A stretch of DNA of 64,000 nt from Marinimicrobium sp. C6131 (GTDB lineage Bacteria > Pseudomonadota > Gammaproteobacteria > Pseudomonadales > Cellvibrionaceae), in contig NZ_CP110629.1 in NCBI RefSeq assembly GCF_026153455.1, positions 1,178,001 through 1,242,000 of the forward strand, read 5' to 3'. The number at the start of each line of letters is the position of its first letter. Within the stretch, counting starts at the first letter, position 1. Positions 46,128 to 57,280 of the stretch are shown piece by piece. Under the pieces are notes generated by a model. The model was not told where the DNA came from, ran no database searches, and saw nothing but the letters and a program-made list of their open reading frames with translations. A program made the translations under genes and the position numbers.

Positions 46128-48260
46128 ATGACTGGTCCCGTCTATTCTGCCCTGCAAGCGCGCGCCCTGGAGCTGGGGCCCTTTGGCCACGAACCGTCCA
46201 GGGATAACCCCGGTCCCTGGCAGCACTGGCAACTCGGCCGGGATGAACAGGATGTTGCCTGGCTGTTGCTCAACAAAGCCGACTCCAGCGTCAACGTCCT
46301 TTCAGCCGATGTGCTGGAGGAGCTGGGTCAGGTGCTGGATGCCTTGCAGGACAATCCGCCCACGGGCCTGGTGCTACGCTCGGGCAAGCCGGGAAGCTTC
46401 TGCGTGGGAGCTGATATCAAGGAGTTTCGGCATCTGCACAGCGAGCAGGAAGTGAGCGAAAAGCTGACCCGCGCTCACGGGCTGGTCAAGCGACTGGTCG
46501 ACCTGCCCTACCCGACGGTGGCGGTGATTCACGGCGCAGCGCTTGGCGGTGGTCTTGAGCTGGCTCTGTGTTGTGACTACCGCATAGCGGTGGCCGGCGC
46601 ATCCATGGGCACACCAGAAGTGCTACTGGGCCTGCATCCGGGCCTGGGCGGCACCGGCCGGCTAGTGGATCTGATTCACCCGGTGGCCGCCATGACCATG
46701 ATGCTGACCGGGAAGAATACCCGTGACCGCAAAGCCAAAGCGCAGGGCCTGGTCGATCTGGTGGTACAGGAACGGCACGTGGCCAATGCAATCAGCGCCG
46801 TCATGTCCGGGAAGGTTAAAAAACGCAAAAATACTTGGCAGGCCAGGCTGTTCCGGATTGATCCACTGCGTCGGTTTGTCGGCAAAAAAATGCGTACCCA
46901 GGCCGCCCGAAAAGCACCACCGGAACATTACCCCGCCCCCTACGCCCTGGTGGATCTGTGGGAAAAATACGGTCGCAACGGAACCGACCTCTTACGCCAC
47001 GAAGTGGACTCCTTTGCCAAGCTGCTGACCAGTGACACCTCGCGCAATCTGGTGCGGGTCTTTTTCCTGCGCGAACAAATGAAGGCACTCACCTCCGTTG
47101 ATCCGCAGGTGGCACCCATTCGACAAGTACACGTTATTGGTGCCGGTGCCATGGGCGGCGACATCGCCGGCTGGTGTGCCATTCAGGGGCTTCGGGTCAC
47201 GCTGTTTGACACCCAGCCTGAAATGATTGCCAAGGCCATTGGCAAAACGGCGGCCCTGTGCCGCAAGAAGCGCTTCTCCAGTGCCGATACTCGGGCGGTG
47301 CTTGATCGGCTGATTCCGGATTTTCATCACGATGGTATTGCCCAGGCCGACCTTGTACTGGAAGCCGTGCCGGAAAAACTGGAAATAAAACACAAGGTGT
47401 TCGCCGAAGTGGAGCCGAAGCTGAAAGACGGCGCCATTCTGGCGACCAACACGTCGAGCATTCCGCTGGAACAACTCCAGGACGGGTTGAAGCATCCGGA
47501 ACGTATGGTGGGCGTGCACTTCTTTAACCCGGTCGCGCAGATGCTGCTGGTGGAGGTGGTACAGCACTCGAAGATGAACAGCGAAACCTTCGAGCGCGCG
47601 AAAAAATTTGTCGGTCAGATCAGCCGGCTACCCACTCCCGTATCCAGTGCCCCCGGGTTTCTGGTCAACCGGGCGTTGACCCCCTACCTGATCGAAGCCA
47701 TCGTGATGCTGGATGAAGGCCACAGCCCGGAAAGTATTGATCGAGTAGCGCTGGATTTCGGTATGCCCATGGGTCCTATTGAACTGGCCGACCAGGTGGG
47801 ACTGGATATCTGCCTGGGCGTGGCTGAGATGTTGCGCGAACGGCTGGATACCGAACTGCCGGAAACGCCCCGGTGGTTCAAGGATAAAGTGGACCAGGGC
47901 AAGCTCGGTAAGAAAACCGGTCAAGGGCTGTACGTATGGGACAAAGGCAAGCCCAAAAAACGCAAAACCCCGCCCCGAGCTCCGGAAGAAACACTCGACC
48001 GACTGATTCTGCCCATGCTCAATGCCTGTATGGCCTGCTTGCGCGAAGGGGTTATCGACAATGAGGAACTGCTCGACGGCGCCATGATTTTCGGCACCGG
48101 CTTCGCCCCCTTCCGCGGCGGCCCGATGAAATACGCCCATGAACGGGGCTTTGCCGATATTCATCAACGGTTACAGCAGCTTGAACAGCTGCATGGTCAG
48201 CGTTTCGCACCGGATGCGGGGTGGACCTCGGAGGCGGCCTCTTCTGACGCAGAGACCTGA
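46128..48260 (+). CDS. fadJ: Fatty-acid oxidation multifunctional protein (FadJ-like)
   Basis: Enoyl-CoA hydratase and 3-hydroxyacyl-CoA dehydrogenase on one chain, 710 residues (E. coli FadJ 714). The hydratase half has GADIKEF and HGAALGGGLELALCCDYRIA with the catalytic Glu, and PEVLLGLHPGLGGTGRL. The dehydrogenase half has the NAD site VHVIGAGAMGGDIA, EAVPEKLEIK, and VGVHFFNPV with the catalytic His. The C-terminal tandem helical domains follow. It is the second gene of the fadIJ pair and is followed by a clear terminator. Confidence 0.93.
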   Translation: MTGPVYSALQARALELGPFGHEPSRDNPGPWQHWQLGRDEQDVAWLLLNKADSSVNVLSADVLEELGQVLDALQDNPPTGLVLRSGKPGSFCVGADIKEFRHLHSEQEVSEKLTRAHGLVKRLVDLPYPTVAVIHGAALGGGLELALCCDYRIAVAGASMGTPEVLLGLHPGLGGTGRLVDLIHPVAAMTMMLTGKNTRDRKAKAQGLVDLVVQERHVANAISAVMSGKVKKRKNTWQARLFRIDPLRRFVGKKMRTQAARKAPPEHYPAPYALVDLWEKYGRNGTDLLRHEVDSFAKLLTSDTSRNLVRVFFLREQMKALTSVDPQVAPIRQVHVIGAGAMGGDIAGWCAIQGLRVTLFDTQPEMIAKAIGKTAALCRKKRFSSADTRAVLDRLIPDFHHDGIAQADLVLEAVPEKLEIKHKVFAEVEPKLKDGAILATNTSSIPLEQLQDGLKHPERMVGVHFFNPVAQMLLVEVVQHSKMNSETFERAKKFVGQISRLPTPVSSAPGFLVNRALTPYLIEAIVMLDEGHSPESIDRVALDFGMPMGPIELADQVGLDICLGVAEMLRERLDTELPETPRWFKDKVDQGKLGKKTGQGLYVWDKGKPKKRKTPPRAPEETLDRLILPMLNACMACLREGVIDNEELLDGAMIFGTGFAPFRGGPMKYAHERGFADIHQRLQQLEQLHGQRFAPDAGWTSEAASSDAET

Positions 48261-48269
48261 ATGCTCTTT

Positions 48270-48291
48270 AAGGGGCCACCGGCCCCTTTTG
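48270..48291 (+). terminator. Intrinsic terminator after fadIJ
   Basis: AAGGGGCC (48270-48277), loop ACC, GGCCCCTT (48281-48288), then TTGATT. A strong GC stem with a short T tail, nine bases after the fadJ stop. Confidence 0.8.
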
Positions 48292-48339
48292 ATTGGGCGT
48301 TAAGGCGTCGGAGTAACTCAACTAGATTGAGCGACGGTG

Positions 48340-48765
48340 TCAGGAATGACGGACCGGACGACGCACCGGCAGTGTTTCATCAGGAGTCAGCTGTGCGGCC
48401 CGAGCCGCTGTATTGGCTATTAAATCCCGGTTCAGCCGATGAGGGTCGCGCTGGCGCTGTTCGATGAACTCACGCAGCGGTTTGGCACCCTGCTCTTCCA
48501 GCATCTCCATCTCCAACCCGATACCGGTTGACGATTTCCGTACCACCAGCGCCGCCACGCAGCAACGTCGGTTGTCTTTAACACGATCACCCAAAAGGAT
48601 TTCCAGCTCCAGTTTCTGCAACTCACGGACGTCTTCGTAGTCCGTTTCCAGATACAGCCCGTGACTGCTCCCGTTTTTGATCCGCCCCATCGCCACCGGC
48701 ACACCGTGTTTGTAGATCAGCGTGTTGATGTTGAGCGGGACTCGTCGACTGCATCGATGCTCCAT
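48340..48765 (-). CDS. PilZ-domain protein (c-di-GMP binding candidate)
   Basis: A 141-residue protein. The PilZ ligand motifs are present: the arginine pair in HRCSRRVPLN near the N terminus and the NGSSHGLYLET loop (about 31-41) of the D/N-x-S-x-x-G type. A beta-barrel then follows to about residue 95 and a helical, basic C terminus after that. It would serve as a c-di-GMP receptor for cyclases such as the two in this window. It lies nine bases upstream of no known partner; malQ ends just beyond it on the same strand. Confidence 0.85.
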   Translation of the reverse strand: MEHRCSRRVPLNINTLIYKHGVPVAMGRIKNGSSHGLYLETDYEDVRELQKLELEILLGDRVKDNRRCCVAALVVRKSSTGIGLEMEMLEEQGAKPLREFIEQRQRDPHRLNRDLIANTAARAAQLTPDETLPVRRPVRHS

Positions 48766-48773
48766 GGGTTACC

Positions 48774-50282
48774 TCATGATCTTGGTGGCTGCAGGGGTAA
48801 ATTGGGCTGCCGCCCGTAGAGCGTCAGCCAGTGATGGAGTGTTTCGTTCAGGTGTGGGGGCACCTGGGGCCAGACAAAGCGCCATTGCCAATTTCCATCC
48901 TCGGTGCCCGGGCGATTCATACGATGCTCCGACCCAAGACCGAGCAGATCCTGGAGCGGGATGATGGCCATCTGCGCTACAGAAGACAGTGCCAGTCGCA
49001 CCAGCAACTGGGGCATGGGTTCCTGGCTGTTATGGCAGTATTCCAGCAGCCGGGTGCGCACCGCTTCGGGCTGTTGTTGATACCAACCCAGGCTGGTGTC
49101 GTTGTCGTGGGTGCCCGTATACACGACAGAGTGAGGGTCGTAGGTATGCGGCAGGTGGGGGTTGTCGGGGTTGCCATCAAACGCAAACTGCAAAACCACC
49201 ATGCCGGGTAAGCGGAACTCTTCTCTCAGCGCTTCAACCGACGGGGTGATGAACCCGAGGTTTTCCGCAATCAGAGGCAGATTTTTGTGCTCTCGGAACA
49301 GACTGTTGAGCAACGCGCGTCCCGGTGCTTCGACCCAGCGCCCCAGACGCGGCTGCGGGGTCGTGGCGGGGATTTCCCAGAAGGCTTCCAGTCCCCTGAA
49401 ATGATCCAATCGGATAAGATCGAACCAAAGCAATTGTGTGTTCAGTCGCTGACGCCACCAGCGGAAGCCGCTGGCCTGCATTTCATCCCAGTTGTAATGC
49501 GGATTGCCCCAGTGCTGCCCGTCTTCGGAAAAGTAATCCGGTGGCACACCGGCAATAGTCAGTGGCTGACCCTGTACATCCAGTTTGAACAGGTCCTGAT
49601 TGGCCCAGACATCGGCACTGTCGTGTGCCACGAAAATCGGCATATCACCAAACAGCGCGATCTCTCGAGTGCGAGCGTACTGACGCAGCGCCTGCCACTG
49701 ATAGTCAAACACAAACTGCTCAAACCGACGGGCTTCGATGCTCTGACTCAGCTCCCGACGCATGCGGGCCATGCCCTGGGCCCGGCGCAGACGGATATCA
49801 TCCGGCCATTGTGTCCAGTCACCGTCCGGGTAACACTCCCGCAACGCCATGAACAATGCATAGTCATCCAGCCACTGGCGTTGAGTGTGACAGAAACGTT
49901 CGTACGCTTCGGCCTGCTCCGGGTGCTGATCATATTGAGAGAAGAACGTGTCGGCCGCTTGACGCCGCGCCCGTTCACCACTGAGTGCCTGACGCTGCTC
50001 CGGTGTCAGCCACCCTCTGGTCACAAGATCATCCAGATCGATAAGCGATGGATTGCCGGCGTTGATGGACAACGTCTGGTAGGGCGAGCGGTTGGCATGG
50101 GTGGGGCCTACCGGCAACATCTGCCAGATGGTAAAACCACACTCGGCCAGAAAATCCACAAACCGGAAGGCATCCGCCCCCAAGGTCCCCTGCTCTCCCG
50201 GACCGGGTAGCGACGTCGGGTGCAGCAGCACTCCGGCCCGCCGGTCCTGCAGCAATGGGTGAGGTAAATCGCGCAAGGCCAT
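48774..50282 (-). CDS. malQ: 4-alpha-glucanotransferase (MalQ, GH77)
   Basis: Transfers alpha-1,4-glucan segments during maltodextrin and glycogen turnover. It has 502 residues, normal for the plant/bacterial short form. GH77 landmarks: FLAECGFTIWQMLPVGPTHA near the N terminus, FDLIRLDHFRGLEAFWEIP (nucleophile Asp region), AENLGFITPSVEALR (acid/base Glu) and VYTGTHDNDTSLGWY (third acid). Start and the stop of the upstream GH57 gene overlap by one base (TGATG), so it is translationally coupled to the glgC-GH57 unit. Confidence 0.94.
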   Translation of the reverse strand: MALRDLPHPLLQDRRAGVLLHPTSLPGPGEQGTLGADAFRFVDFLAECGFTIWQMLPVGPTHANRSPYQTLSINAGNPSLIDLDDLVTRGWLTPEQRQALSGERARRQAADTFFSQYDQHPEQAEAYERFCHTQRQWLDDYALFMALRECYPDGDWTQWPDDIRLRRAQGMARMRRELSQSIEARRFEQFVFDYQWQALRQYARTREIALFGDMPIFVAHDSADVWANQDLFKLDVQGQPLTIAGVPPDYFSEDGQHWGNPHYNWDEMQASGFRWWRQRLNTQLLWFDLIRLDHFRGLEAFWEIPATTPQPRLGRWVEAPGRALLNSLFREHKNLPLIAENLGFITPSVEALREEFRLPGMVVLQFAFDGNPDNPHLPHTYDPHSVVYTGTHDNDTSLGWYQQQPEAVRTRLLEYCHNSQEPMPQLLVRLALSSVAQMAIIPLQDLLGLGSEHRMNRPGTEDGNWQWRFVWPQVPPHLNETLHHWLTLYGRQPNLPLQPPRS

Positions 50283-52021
50283 CAGGTACTGCCCTCCACA
50301 TGGCCCCGACGCATGACTCCACCGGCGGCCGGTGCTCCACCACCATGGCTGAAGGCAGTCTGTAAATAATCCGGCGGTGGCTGTTTGAGTAGTCGATACA
50401 GGTTGGTCAGGTGTCGGCGGTAGAGGTAGTCAAAATCCCGGACGCTTTCGGACGGATTATAGTCCCCAAACCACCAGAACCAGTCGGACCCTTCACACTG
50501 AGCCAACTGCAACTGCGCCGCACTCTGTTCGGCGTCGGACAAGGTGTTGCAATGCTTGTCGTAGACGGCTTTTGCCTCACAGAGCATGTCCCAGGCGCGG
50601 TTTTTATCCCGGTCACCGATCCAGGTGGAAAACGTGCCGTAGACCCAACTGCCTGCGACCAGGTGATCGAGCGCAACAGGGTTCAGCTTTGCATCGTCCA
50701 GCGTTGATTCGTAGGTTGTCATTTCCAGACGGGGATGACTGCTGATGCGTCGGTACAAGGCTTCCAGAAAATACCAGGCATTTTCCGGGTAATACTCCCA
50801 GGCGTTTTCACCATCCATGATGATGGAAATCACACAGGCCTCGGGGTTATCGCTTTCATCCGCAATGCGGACCAGATGGTTGATCAGATCACCGACGGCG
50901 TCTTCGGCGTGCCAGTCCGAATACTGAAAACCGATCAGGTCGGACAGCCCATCATCCCGGAAAAAACACCGGATCGGTTGCTGGTCGAACGTGAAGGCAC
51001 GATGCAGATGTTTGGGCGCCTGCCTGGCATTGGCGGTTTTTTTGAGACTGTTGTGCAACACGGAGTCTCCCGTGGCGGTCCAGGTAAACCCTTCCTCCGA
51101 GAGTAGCTTCAATGTCTGATCACTGAGGGCTCCCTCCGATGCCCAACAGCCCTTCGGACGTGAGCCAAAGTAGCGCTCAAACACCTCAAGCCCCTGTTTG
51201 AGGTGCCAATGAGCTCGCGCTTCACCGCCCGGGTAAGCGGCCGACTTTGGCAGAACGACGTCCGGCATGGCTTCCCGTGCGCTATTGAAGTCCAGCAGCA
51301 ATGGCAAAATCGGGTGAGCGTAAGGGCTCATGGCCAACTCGATCCGCCCTTCGTCCCTGAGGGCCCGGTACCGGGGTTTGATCGCCCGCAACTGTTCGGC
51401 AATCACCAGCAGCAAGGTCCGACGGTCCTGATCCGTGAAGCCTCCCCCTTTGGACTGCAATGTCTGAACCCGCGGGTCGTCGCGCCGGTGATTTTCGCCC
51501 AGCCAGGCAAGGTGATACCAGACCACCAGGTCAATCAGGAACTGTGGGTTCAGATAACACTGGCGTTGCGGACTGTCAGTGGTTTGCTCCAGCACCTGAA
51601 CCAGAAATTTGTAGGCCGGAAAGCGCTCGATCATCCGATCCCTGTGCGCCCGCAAGCAGTTCTGGGCGAGGGTCTCATACGCTTCGCTGCCTGGCTCGGG
51701 TAACTGGTCCTGCACCAGTGCCTCGAGCATCGGATCGCGTATGGCGGTACCGTGATCGAGATAATCATCCACCTGGGCCTGGTAGTCGTCGAGCTGCTCC
51801 AGCAGGATGGGCGAAAAATTCACAACGGCCCGAGCCTTGGGGTTATCCTCCAGATGGACGAGCATGTCGGTGTAATCCTTCAACGCATGCAGGTAGGTCC
51901 AGGGGAAGTAGTATTCCCCTGTCAGTCGGTCGCGATAATCCGGCTGGTGCATATGCCAACAGAACACCACTTTCACCCGGGGTTTGACATTGTCAGAACA
52001 CATGGGGGTATGCCTCATCAA
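50282..52021 (-). CDS. Glycoside hydrolase family 57 enzyme
   Basis: Alpha-glucan hydrolase or transferase of 579 residues. The N-terminal GH57 strand is [16 protein letters not shown], the nucleophile Glu lies in [12 protein letters not shown], and the general acid Asp is in [20 protein letters not shown]. The fold is a (beta/alpha)7 barrel. Family members include amylase, branching and glucanotransferase activities, so exact chemistry is open. The ATG at 52003 has GAGG nine bases before it and is an alternative start; either overlaps the end of glgC. It lies between glgC and malQ on one transcript. Confidence 0.92.
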   Translation of the reverse strand: MMRHTPMCSDNVKPRVKVVFCWHMHQPDYRDRLTGEYYFPWTYLHALKDYTDMLVHLEDNPKARAVVNFSPILLEQLDDYQAQVDDYLDHGTAIRDPMLEALVQDQLPEPGSEAYETLAQNCLRAHRDRMIERFPAYKFLVQVLEQTTDSPQRQCYLNPQFLIDLVVWYHLAWLGENHRRDDPRVQTLQSKGGGFTDQDRRTLLLVIAEQLRAIKPRYRALRDEGRIELAMSPYAHPILPLLLDFNSAREAMPDVVLPKSAAYPGGEARAHWHLKQGLEVFERYFGSRPKGCWASEGALSDQTLKLLSEEGFTWTATGDSVLHNSLKKTANARQAPKHLHRAFTFDQQPIRCFFRDDGLSDLIGFQYSDWHAEDAVGDLINHLVRIADESDNPEACVISIIMDGENAWEYYPENAWYFLEALYRRISSHPRLEMTTYESTLDDAKLNPVALDHLVAGSWVYGTFSTWIGDRDKNRAWDMLCEAKAVYDKHCNTLSDAEQSAAQLQLAQCEGSDWFWWFGDYNPSESVRDFDYLYRRHLTNLYRLLKQPPPDYLQTAFSHGGGAPAAGGVMRRGHVEGST

Positions 52022-53261
52022 GCATTTCCGGGGTCACCAACACCACACCTTTTGTCGACACATGAAAGCGCTTTTTGTCCTCTTCCGGATCGAATCCGAT
52101 CACCGTTCCCGGCGGAATCTGGCAGCCCCTGTCGATCAGGGCGCGTCGAATCCGGCAGTTCCGGCCGACATCCACCCGGGGGAACAACACCGAGTCGGTA
52201 ATCTCGGAATAGGAGTGAACCCGAACCCGGGGGAACAGCAGCGAATGGTGCACCTGGGCTCCGGAGACAATACAGCCACCGGCAATCATCGAGTCCACAG
52301 CGTTGCCCCGGCGCCCTTCATCGTCAAAGACGAATTTGGCCGGGGGCACCTGTTCCTGATAGGTCCAGATGGGCCATTCCGAGTCGTAAAGGTCCAGCTC
52401 CGGCGTAATGCCGGTCAGCTCCAGGTTGGCTTCCCAGAGCGAGTCGATGGTGCCCACATCCCGCCAGTAGGCCTTGCCGCCGGTAATCGGGTCGCGAAAT
52501 GGAAAGGCCATGACCCGGTGGCTTTTCATTAGTGAGGGAATAATATCCTTGCCGAAGTCATGGGAGGAACCGGGCAGGTTCTGGTCATTGAGAAGCTCGC
52601 GGAACAGCACTTCGGTGTTGAAGACATAAATCCCCATGGACGCCAGGGCCTGATCGTCCGAGCCGGGCATGGGTTCCGGGTCCCGGGGTTTTTCCTGAAA
52701 CTTGGTAATCCGGTTATCGGTGTCGATGTTCATCACGCCAAAGGCGCTGGCCTGTTCCAGTGGCACTTCAATGCAGCCGACGGTAATGTCCGCCTCGCGC
52801 TCCACATGGGCCGCGAGCATGGTGCCGTAGTCCATCTTGTACACGTGGTCGCCGGCCAGAATCAGTACATAGGCGGGATTATGGCGACGAATGATATCCA
52901 GATTCTGCCACACGGCATCGGCCGTACCCGCATACCAGCTCTCCCCCATCCGCTGCTGAGCGGGCAACAACTCGACAAACTCACCGAGTTCACCACCAAG
53001 GAAACCCCAGCCGCGCTGTATATGCCGGTCGAGGGAGTGGGATTTGTACTGGGTCAACACACTGATTCGGCGAATGCCCGAATTCACGCAGTTCGACAAG
53101 GGAAAGTCAATAATGCGGAACTTACCGCCATAATGGACCGCTGGTTTGGCGCGCCAGTTGGTCAACTCATGGAGGCGGGATCCTCTTCCGCCGGCCAGAA
53201 CGATGGCAAGGGTTTCCCGGGTAAGGCGGCTGACAAAACGGCCGGATGTTGACGTAAGCAT
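51993..53261 (-). CDS. glgC: Glucose-1-phosphate adenylyltransferase
   Basis: Makes ADP-glucose from ATP and glucose-1-phosphate, the committed step of bacterial glycogen synthesis. It has 422 residues. The N terminus [22 protein letters not shown] holds the nucleotide loop, then [28 protein letters not shown] and the catalytic and substrate loops. The C-terminal left-handed beta helix ends at YPHVF. The ATG at 53261 is preferred; the frame runs on to 53318 without family likeness. First gene of a leftward operon with GH57 and malQ, diverging from glgB. Confidence 0.93.
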   Translation of the reverse strand: MLTSTSGRFVSRLTRETLAIVLAGGRGSRLHELTNWRAKPAVHYGGKFRIIDFPLSNCVNSGIRRISVLTQYKSHSLDRHIQRGWGFLGGELGEFVELLPAQQRMGESWYAGTADAVWQNLDIIRRHNPAYVLILAGDHVYKMDYGTMLAAHVEREADITVGCIEVPLEQASAFGVMNIDTDNRITKFQEKPRDPEPMPGSDDQALASMGIYVFNTEVLFRELLNDQNLPGSSHDFGKDIIPSLMKSHRVMAFPFRDPITGGKAYWRDVGTIDSLWEANLELTGITPELDLYDSEWPIWTYQEQVPPAKFVFDDEGRRGNAVDSMIAGGCIVSGAQVHHSLLFPRVRVHSYSEITDSVLFPRVDVGRNCRIRRALIDRGCQIPPGTVIGFDPEEDKKRFHVSTKGVVLVTPEMLDEAYPHVF

Positions 53262-53579
53262 AATGGATCCCCAAAAGCGAGCGGTGCGCCATTTATTCGA
53301 CGGTCGAATAACGGGCACGCGTTTTCATAGGTCAGCAATAACAGTGCCAAGGATCCCTGCTGCCACTAAACTGTTCAGGCAATCCGTTGGCCACTCGAAG
53401 TTACCGTTCAAGTTGCTCTCTAAGTGTAGTCTTAAAAAGTGCGATACTGCTTGTCCAAAATCAATTTGCCTCACAAATTGTGGCGGCAAAAGCAACTTGG
53501 CAGAAAGGTCACAAACCGCTGGTAATATACCGTTATCCCTATTACGCTTTAACGACATACATGTTGTGAGTCCTCTCCC
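53262..53579. promoter_or_regulatory. 318-bp divergent control region between glgC and glgB
   Basis: No gene. AT-rich compared with the flanks. Near its right half is a nested dyad: TTTGCC (53465-53470) and GGCAAA (53485-53490) enclose the palindrome CACAAATTGTG (53473-53483). This is the best candidate operator for coordinated control of both glycogen units; the factor is unknown. Confidence 0.5.
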
Positions 53580-55772
53580 ATGCCAGCGACTGCTCTGAAG
53601 GAAGCCAGCCAACGCCTGGCTCAGGCACGACACCACGATCCCTTTCAGGTGCTGGGTCGACACCCGGTACCGGGAAAGCCGGATACCCTTCTGTTTCGCG
53701 CGTTTTTACCTCAGGCAAGCCAAGCGGTTCTCTACGGGGTTAAAGACAAACTGACTTTAACCAAAGAAGCGGCGTCAGATTTCTGGTCGTGGCAAGGGAA
53801 GGCAGCGCAGCTACCCGAACACCCGGAAATCGAATGGCAGGACCACCACAACTGCACCCATACCGCGCACTACCCTTACACCTTCGCGCCACAACTGGGC
53901 GATATGGATCTGCACCTGTTTGGCGAGGGTCGGCACTGGCAGGTGTACGAGGTGCTGGGGGCACACCCGCGAACTGTCGACGGCGTGGCCGGCGTGTTGT
54001 TCGCCACCTGGGCGCCGGCGGCCGAACGGGTCAGTGTGGTGGGTGACTTCAACCACTGGGACGACCGGATTCATCCCATGCGGGTGCGCGGAGGCAGCGG
54101 CGTTTGGGAGCTGTTCATTCCCGGGTTGAAGCCCAACACTCTCTATAAGTATTCAATCCGCAACCGGCACTCTGGTCATATCCAGATGAAGACGGACCCC
54201 TACGGTCAGGTGTTTGAGGTTCGCCCCAAAACCGCCGCCCGGGTAACCGCCCCCTCCGATTACCAATGGCGGGATCAGTCATGGCTGGTCGAGCGAAGCC
54301 GTTGGGATTGGCAAAGTGCCCCCCTGTCGGTGTACGAGGTGCACCTGAGTTCCTGGCGCCGCAGCGAAGACGGCGGTTTCATCAATTATCGGACCCTGGC
54401 GCACCAGTTGGTGGACTACGTCAAACCTTTGGGCTTTACTCACGTCGAATTGTTACCTATTACCGAACATCCCCTGGACGACTCCTGGGGGTACCAGACC
54501 ACCGGGTACTATGCCCCGACCAGCCGTTTTGGCACCCCCGATGATTTCCGCTACTTTGTGGATCACCTCCACCAGTCCGGCATTGGCGTCCTGCTTGACT
54601 GGGTTCCCGCCCACTTTCCAAAAGACGAGCACGCCCTGGCCCGTTATGACGGCACCGCGTTATATGAACATGAAGATCCCCGTAAAGGGGAACACCGGGA
54701 CTGGGGGACACTGATTTACAACTATGGCCGCAACGAGGTGCGCAACTTTCTGCTCGCCAATGCGCTTTACTGGTTGAAAGAGTTTCATATAGATGGCCTG
54801 CGCGTCGATGCGGTGGCCTCCATGCTCTATCTGGATTACTCGCGGGAGGAAGGCGACTGGTTGCCCAATCGCTATGGGGGTAATGAGAATCTTGAAGCGA
54901 TCGATTTTCTTCGCCAACTCAACGAGCTCTGCCACGGCGAGCACCCCGGCGCTCTGGTGTTGGCTGAAGAGTCCACCGCCTGGCCTCAGGTGACCCGTCC
55001 CACCTGGGTGGGCGGACTGGGCTTTTCCATGAAATGGAACATGGGCTGGATGCATGACACTCTGCTCTACATGAGCCGGGACCCGATTTACCGTCACTAC
55101 CATCACGATCAGCTGACGTTCGGTCTGATTTACGCGTTCACCGAGAACTTCATGCTGCCGTTTTCTCACGACGAAGTGGTCCACGGCAAAGGCAGCATGC
55201 TCACTAAAATGCCCGGTGATGACTGGCAACGCTTTGCCAATTTGCGTCTCCTTTACGCCTACCAATGGACCTACCCGGGCACCAAGCTGCTGTTCATGGG
55301 CTGCGAGTTCGGACAATGGAAAGAGTGGGCCCATCACGGCGAACTGGACTGGTTATTACTGGACTATGAGCCACATCAGGGCGTCAAAACCGCACTGTCC
55401 GATCTGAACCGGCTCTATAAAAGTCGTACCGAGTTGCACCAGCGCAGCTTTCGCAGTGATGGTTTCGAATGGATTGACTGTCACGACAGCCCCCAGTCTG
55501 TGATCAGTTACCTGCGTGCCAGCGACGATGGGTTTGTTGTTGTCATTCTGAATTTCACACCAACCCCCCGGGAAGGTTACCGCCTCGGCGTCCCCAGCCC
55601 GGGACACTACCGGGAGATTTTCAACTCGGATTCCACCTACTATGGCGGCAGCAATGTCGGCAACCCGCTGCCGCTGGCGTCCGAAGATCGCCCGTGGATG
55701 AACCGTCCCTATTCCATTGAACTGACACTGCCACCACTGGGTGCCATCATTCTCGATCTCGACCGGACATGA
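53580..55772 (+). CDS. glgB: 1,4-alpha-glucan branching enzyme
   Basis: Introduces alpha-1,6 branches into glycogen, 730 residues (GH13, CBM48). It has an N-terminal beta-sandwich pair, the second with [19 protein letters not shown]. The catalytic barrel contains [20 protein letters not shown] and [14 protein letters not shown], then [13 protein letters not shown] (nucleophile Asp), [10 protein letters not shown] (Glu) and [13 protein letters not shown] (third Asp). The C-terminal domain ends GAIILDL. Its stop overlaps the start of glgA (ATGA), so the two are coupled. Confidence 0.95.
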   Translation: MPATALKEASQRLAQARHHDPFQVLGRHPVPGKPDTLLFRAFLPQASQAVLYGVKDKLTLTKEAASDFWSWQGKAAQLPEHPEIEWQDHHNCTHTAHYPYTFAPQLGDMDLHLFGEGRHWQVYEVLGAHPRTVDGVAGVLFATWAPAAERVSVVGDFNHWDDRIHPMRVRGGSGVWELFIPGLKPNTLYKYSIRNRHSGHIQMKTDPYGQVFEVRPKTAARVTAPSDYQWRDQSWLVERSRWDWQSAPLSVYEVHLSSWRRSEDGGFINYRTLAHQLVDYVKPLGFTHVELLPITEHPLDDSWGYQTTGYYAPTSRFGTPDDFRYFVDHLHQSGIGVLLDWVPAHFPKDEHALARYDGTALYEHEDPRKGEHRDWGTLIYNYGRNEVRNFLLANALYWLKEFHIDGLRVDAVASMLYLDYSREEGDWLPNRYGGNENLEAIDFLRQLNELCHGEHPGALVLAEESTAWPQVTRPTWVGGLGFSMKWNMGWMHDTLLYMSRDPIYRHYHHDQLTFGLIYAFTENFMLPFSHDEVVHGKGSMLTKMPGDDWQRFANLRLLYAYQWTYPGTKLLFMGCEFGQWKEWAHHGELDWLLLDYEPHQGVKTALSDLNRLYKSRTELHQRSFRSDGFEWIDCHDSPQSVISYLRASDDGFVVVILNFTPTPREGYRLGVPSPGHYREIFNSDSTYYGGSNVGNPLPLASEDRPWMNRPYSIELTLPPLGAIILDLDRT

Positions 55773-57244
55773 ATATTCTTTTTCTGGCCAGTGAAGCCTT
55801 TCCATTGATCAAGACCGGCGGACTTGCGGACGTTGCCGGTGCCCTGCCCCGAGCCCTGATCAAACGGGGTCACTCCCTGCGCCTGGTGCTGCCGGCCTAT
55901 CGGTCGGTACTTGAGCGGTTGCGCTCCGATCAACGCGAAGACAAACCACCAGCGCTCAAAGTTCGAGGACAGATCGACCTGGACGGAACCCCCGTGACAC
56001 TCTGGCAAACGCGCCTGCCCGGCACCCGGGTACAGGTGTGGCTGGTGGATATTCCCGCGTTCTCCGAGCGTGCGGGTAACCCTTATGTGACACCCGAAGG
56101 TGTCGACTGGCCAGACAATGACCAGCGTTTTTATACTTTGTGTCGCGCTGCGGCCGAATTGGCGATGGGACGGGCCGGCATCGACTGGAAAGCCGACCTG
56201 GTGCACGCCAATGACTGGCAAGGGGCGATGGTCTGCGAGATGCTGGCCCGGGAAGCAGCGTCGCCGGCGACCGTGTTTACCGTTCACAATCTCGCCTATC
56301 ATGGGCTGTTTGACTACCAGGCGATGCACCGACTGGGGCTGGCGCCCTGGTTGTGGCAGCCGGACTTCCTCGAGTTTTACGGACAGCTGTCGTTCATCAA
56401 GGCCGGTCTGGTATTCGCTCAGCGGCTGACCACGGTCAGCCCAAGCTATGCCCGGGAAATCCAGACCCCCGAACTGGGTTGCGGCCTCGATGGCCTGCTC
56501 CGAGCCCGGCGAGAAGCACTCAGCGGTATCATCAATGGCATTGATGTGCAGGCGTGGAATCCCGCCCGGGATCCCTGTCTGGCCGTACCCTATGATCGAC
56601 GGCGACTGGTCCGCAAGGCGGACAACAAGCGGGCCCTTTGCACCGAGCTGGGCCTGGCGGATGCGCCGGATAAGTTATTACTGGGATTTATTGGCCGCCT
56701 GGTGGAACAGAAAGGGCTGGACCTGCTGCTGGCCACCCTGCCGGAACTGCTCGCCCGGGGCGACGTTCAGATCGCTCTGTTGGGCTCAGGCGTCAAAGCC
56801 TATGAGCAGGCCTTTACCGGGCTCGCACAGGACTACCCCCAGAGCCTGTCGGTCACGCTCGGGTATGACGAAGCCTTGGCGCACCGCATCGAAGCCGGTG
56901 TCGATGTCTTTCTGATGCCCTCGCTGTTCGAGCCCTGCGGTCTGAACCAGATATACAGCCTACGCTACGGCACCCTGCCTCTGGTTCACGCGGTTGGTGG
57001 TCTGAAAGATACCGTCATTGACAGTGATGATCCGCAGACAGCCAATGGTTTCACCTTCGCCCCGGCCAGTGTCGAGGCGCTTCGAGCCACACTCAAACGC
57101 GCCCTCGCCCTTTATCAGGACCCGGAAGCCTGGCAACAACGACAGTGGAATGCCATGAGTGGTGATTACTCCTGGGACAGAAGCGCCGCCGAGTATGAGC
57201 GAATTTATGAGTTGGCACTGGAGGATAAAAAGCAGAACGCTTGA
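55769..57244 (+). CDS. glgA: Glycogen synthase (ADP-glucose type, GT5)
   Basis: Elongates alpha-1,4-glucan from ADP-glucose. It has 491 residues, typical. The N terminus [20 protein letters not shown] holds the ADP-glucose K-x-G-G-L motif, and [14 protein letters not shown] with [12 protein letters not shown] match the first Rossmann domain. [15 protein letters not shown] and [19 protein letters not shown] carry the second domain and catalytic Glu. It is coupled to glgB and followed 36 bases later by the sugar dehydrogenase. Confidence 0.95.
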   Translation: MNILFLASEAFPLIKTGGLADVAGALPRALIKRGHSLRLVLPAYRSVLERLRSDQREDKPPALKVRGQIDLDGTPVTLWQTRLPGTRVQVWLVDIPAFSERAGNPYVTPEGVDWPDNDQRFYTLCRAAAELAMGRAGIDWKADLVHANDWQGAMVCEMLAREAASPATVFTVHNLAYHGLFDYQAMHRLGLAPWLWQPDFLEFYGQLSFIKAGLVFAQRLTTVSPSYAREIQTPELGCGLDGLLRARREALSGIINGIDVQAWNPARDPCLAVPYDRRRLVRKADNKRALCTELGLADAPDKLLLGFIGRLVEQKGLDLLLATLPELLARGDVQIALLGSGVKAYEQAFTGLAQDYPQSLSVTLGYDEALAHRIEAGVDVFLMPSLFEPCGLNQIYSLRYGTLPLVHAVGGLKDTVIDSDDPQTANGFTFAPASVEALRATLKRALALYQDPEAWQQRQWNAMSGDYSWDRSAAEYERIYELALEDKKQNA

Positions 57245-57280
57245 ATGGTACACTCTCGGCTCCATTGCACAGAGGTGACC

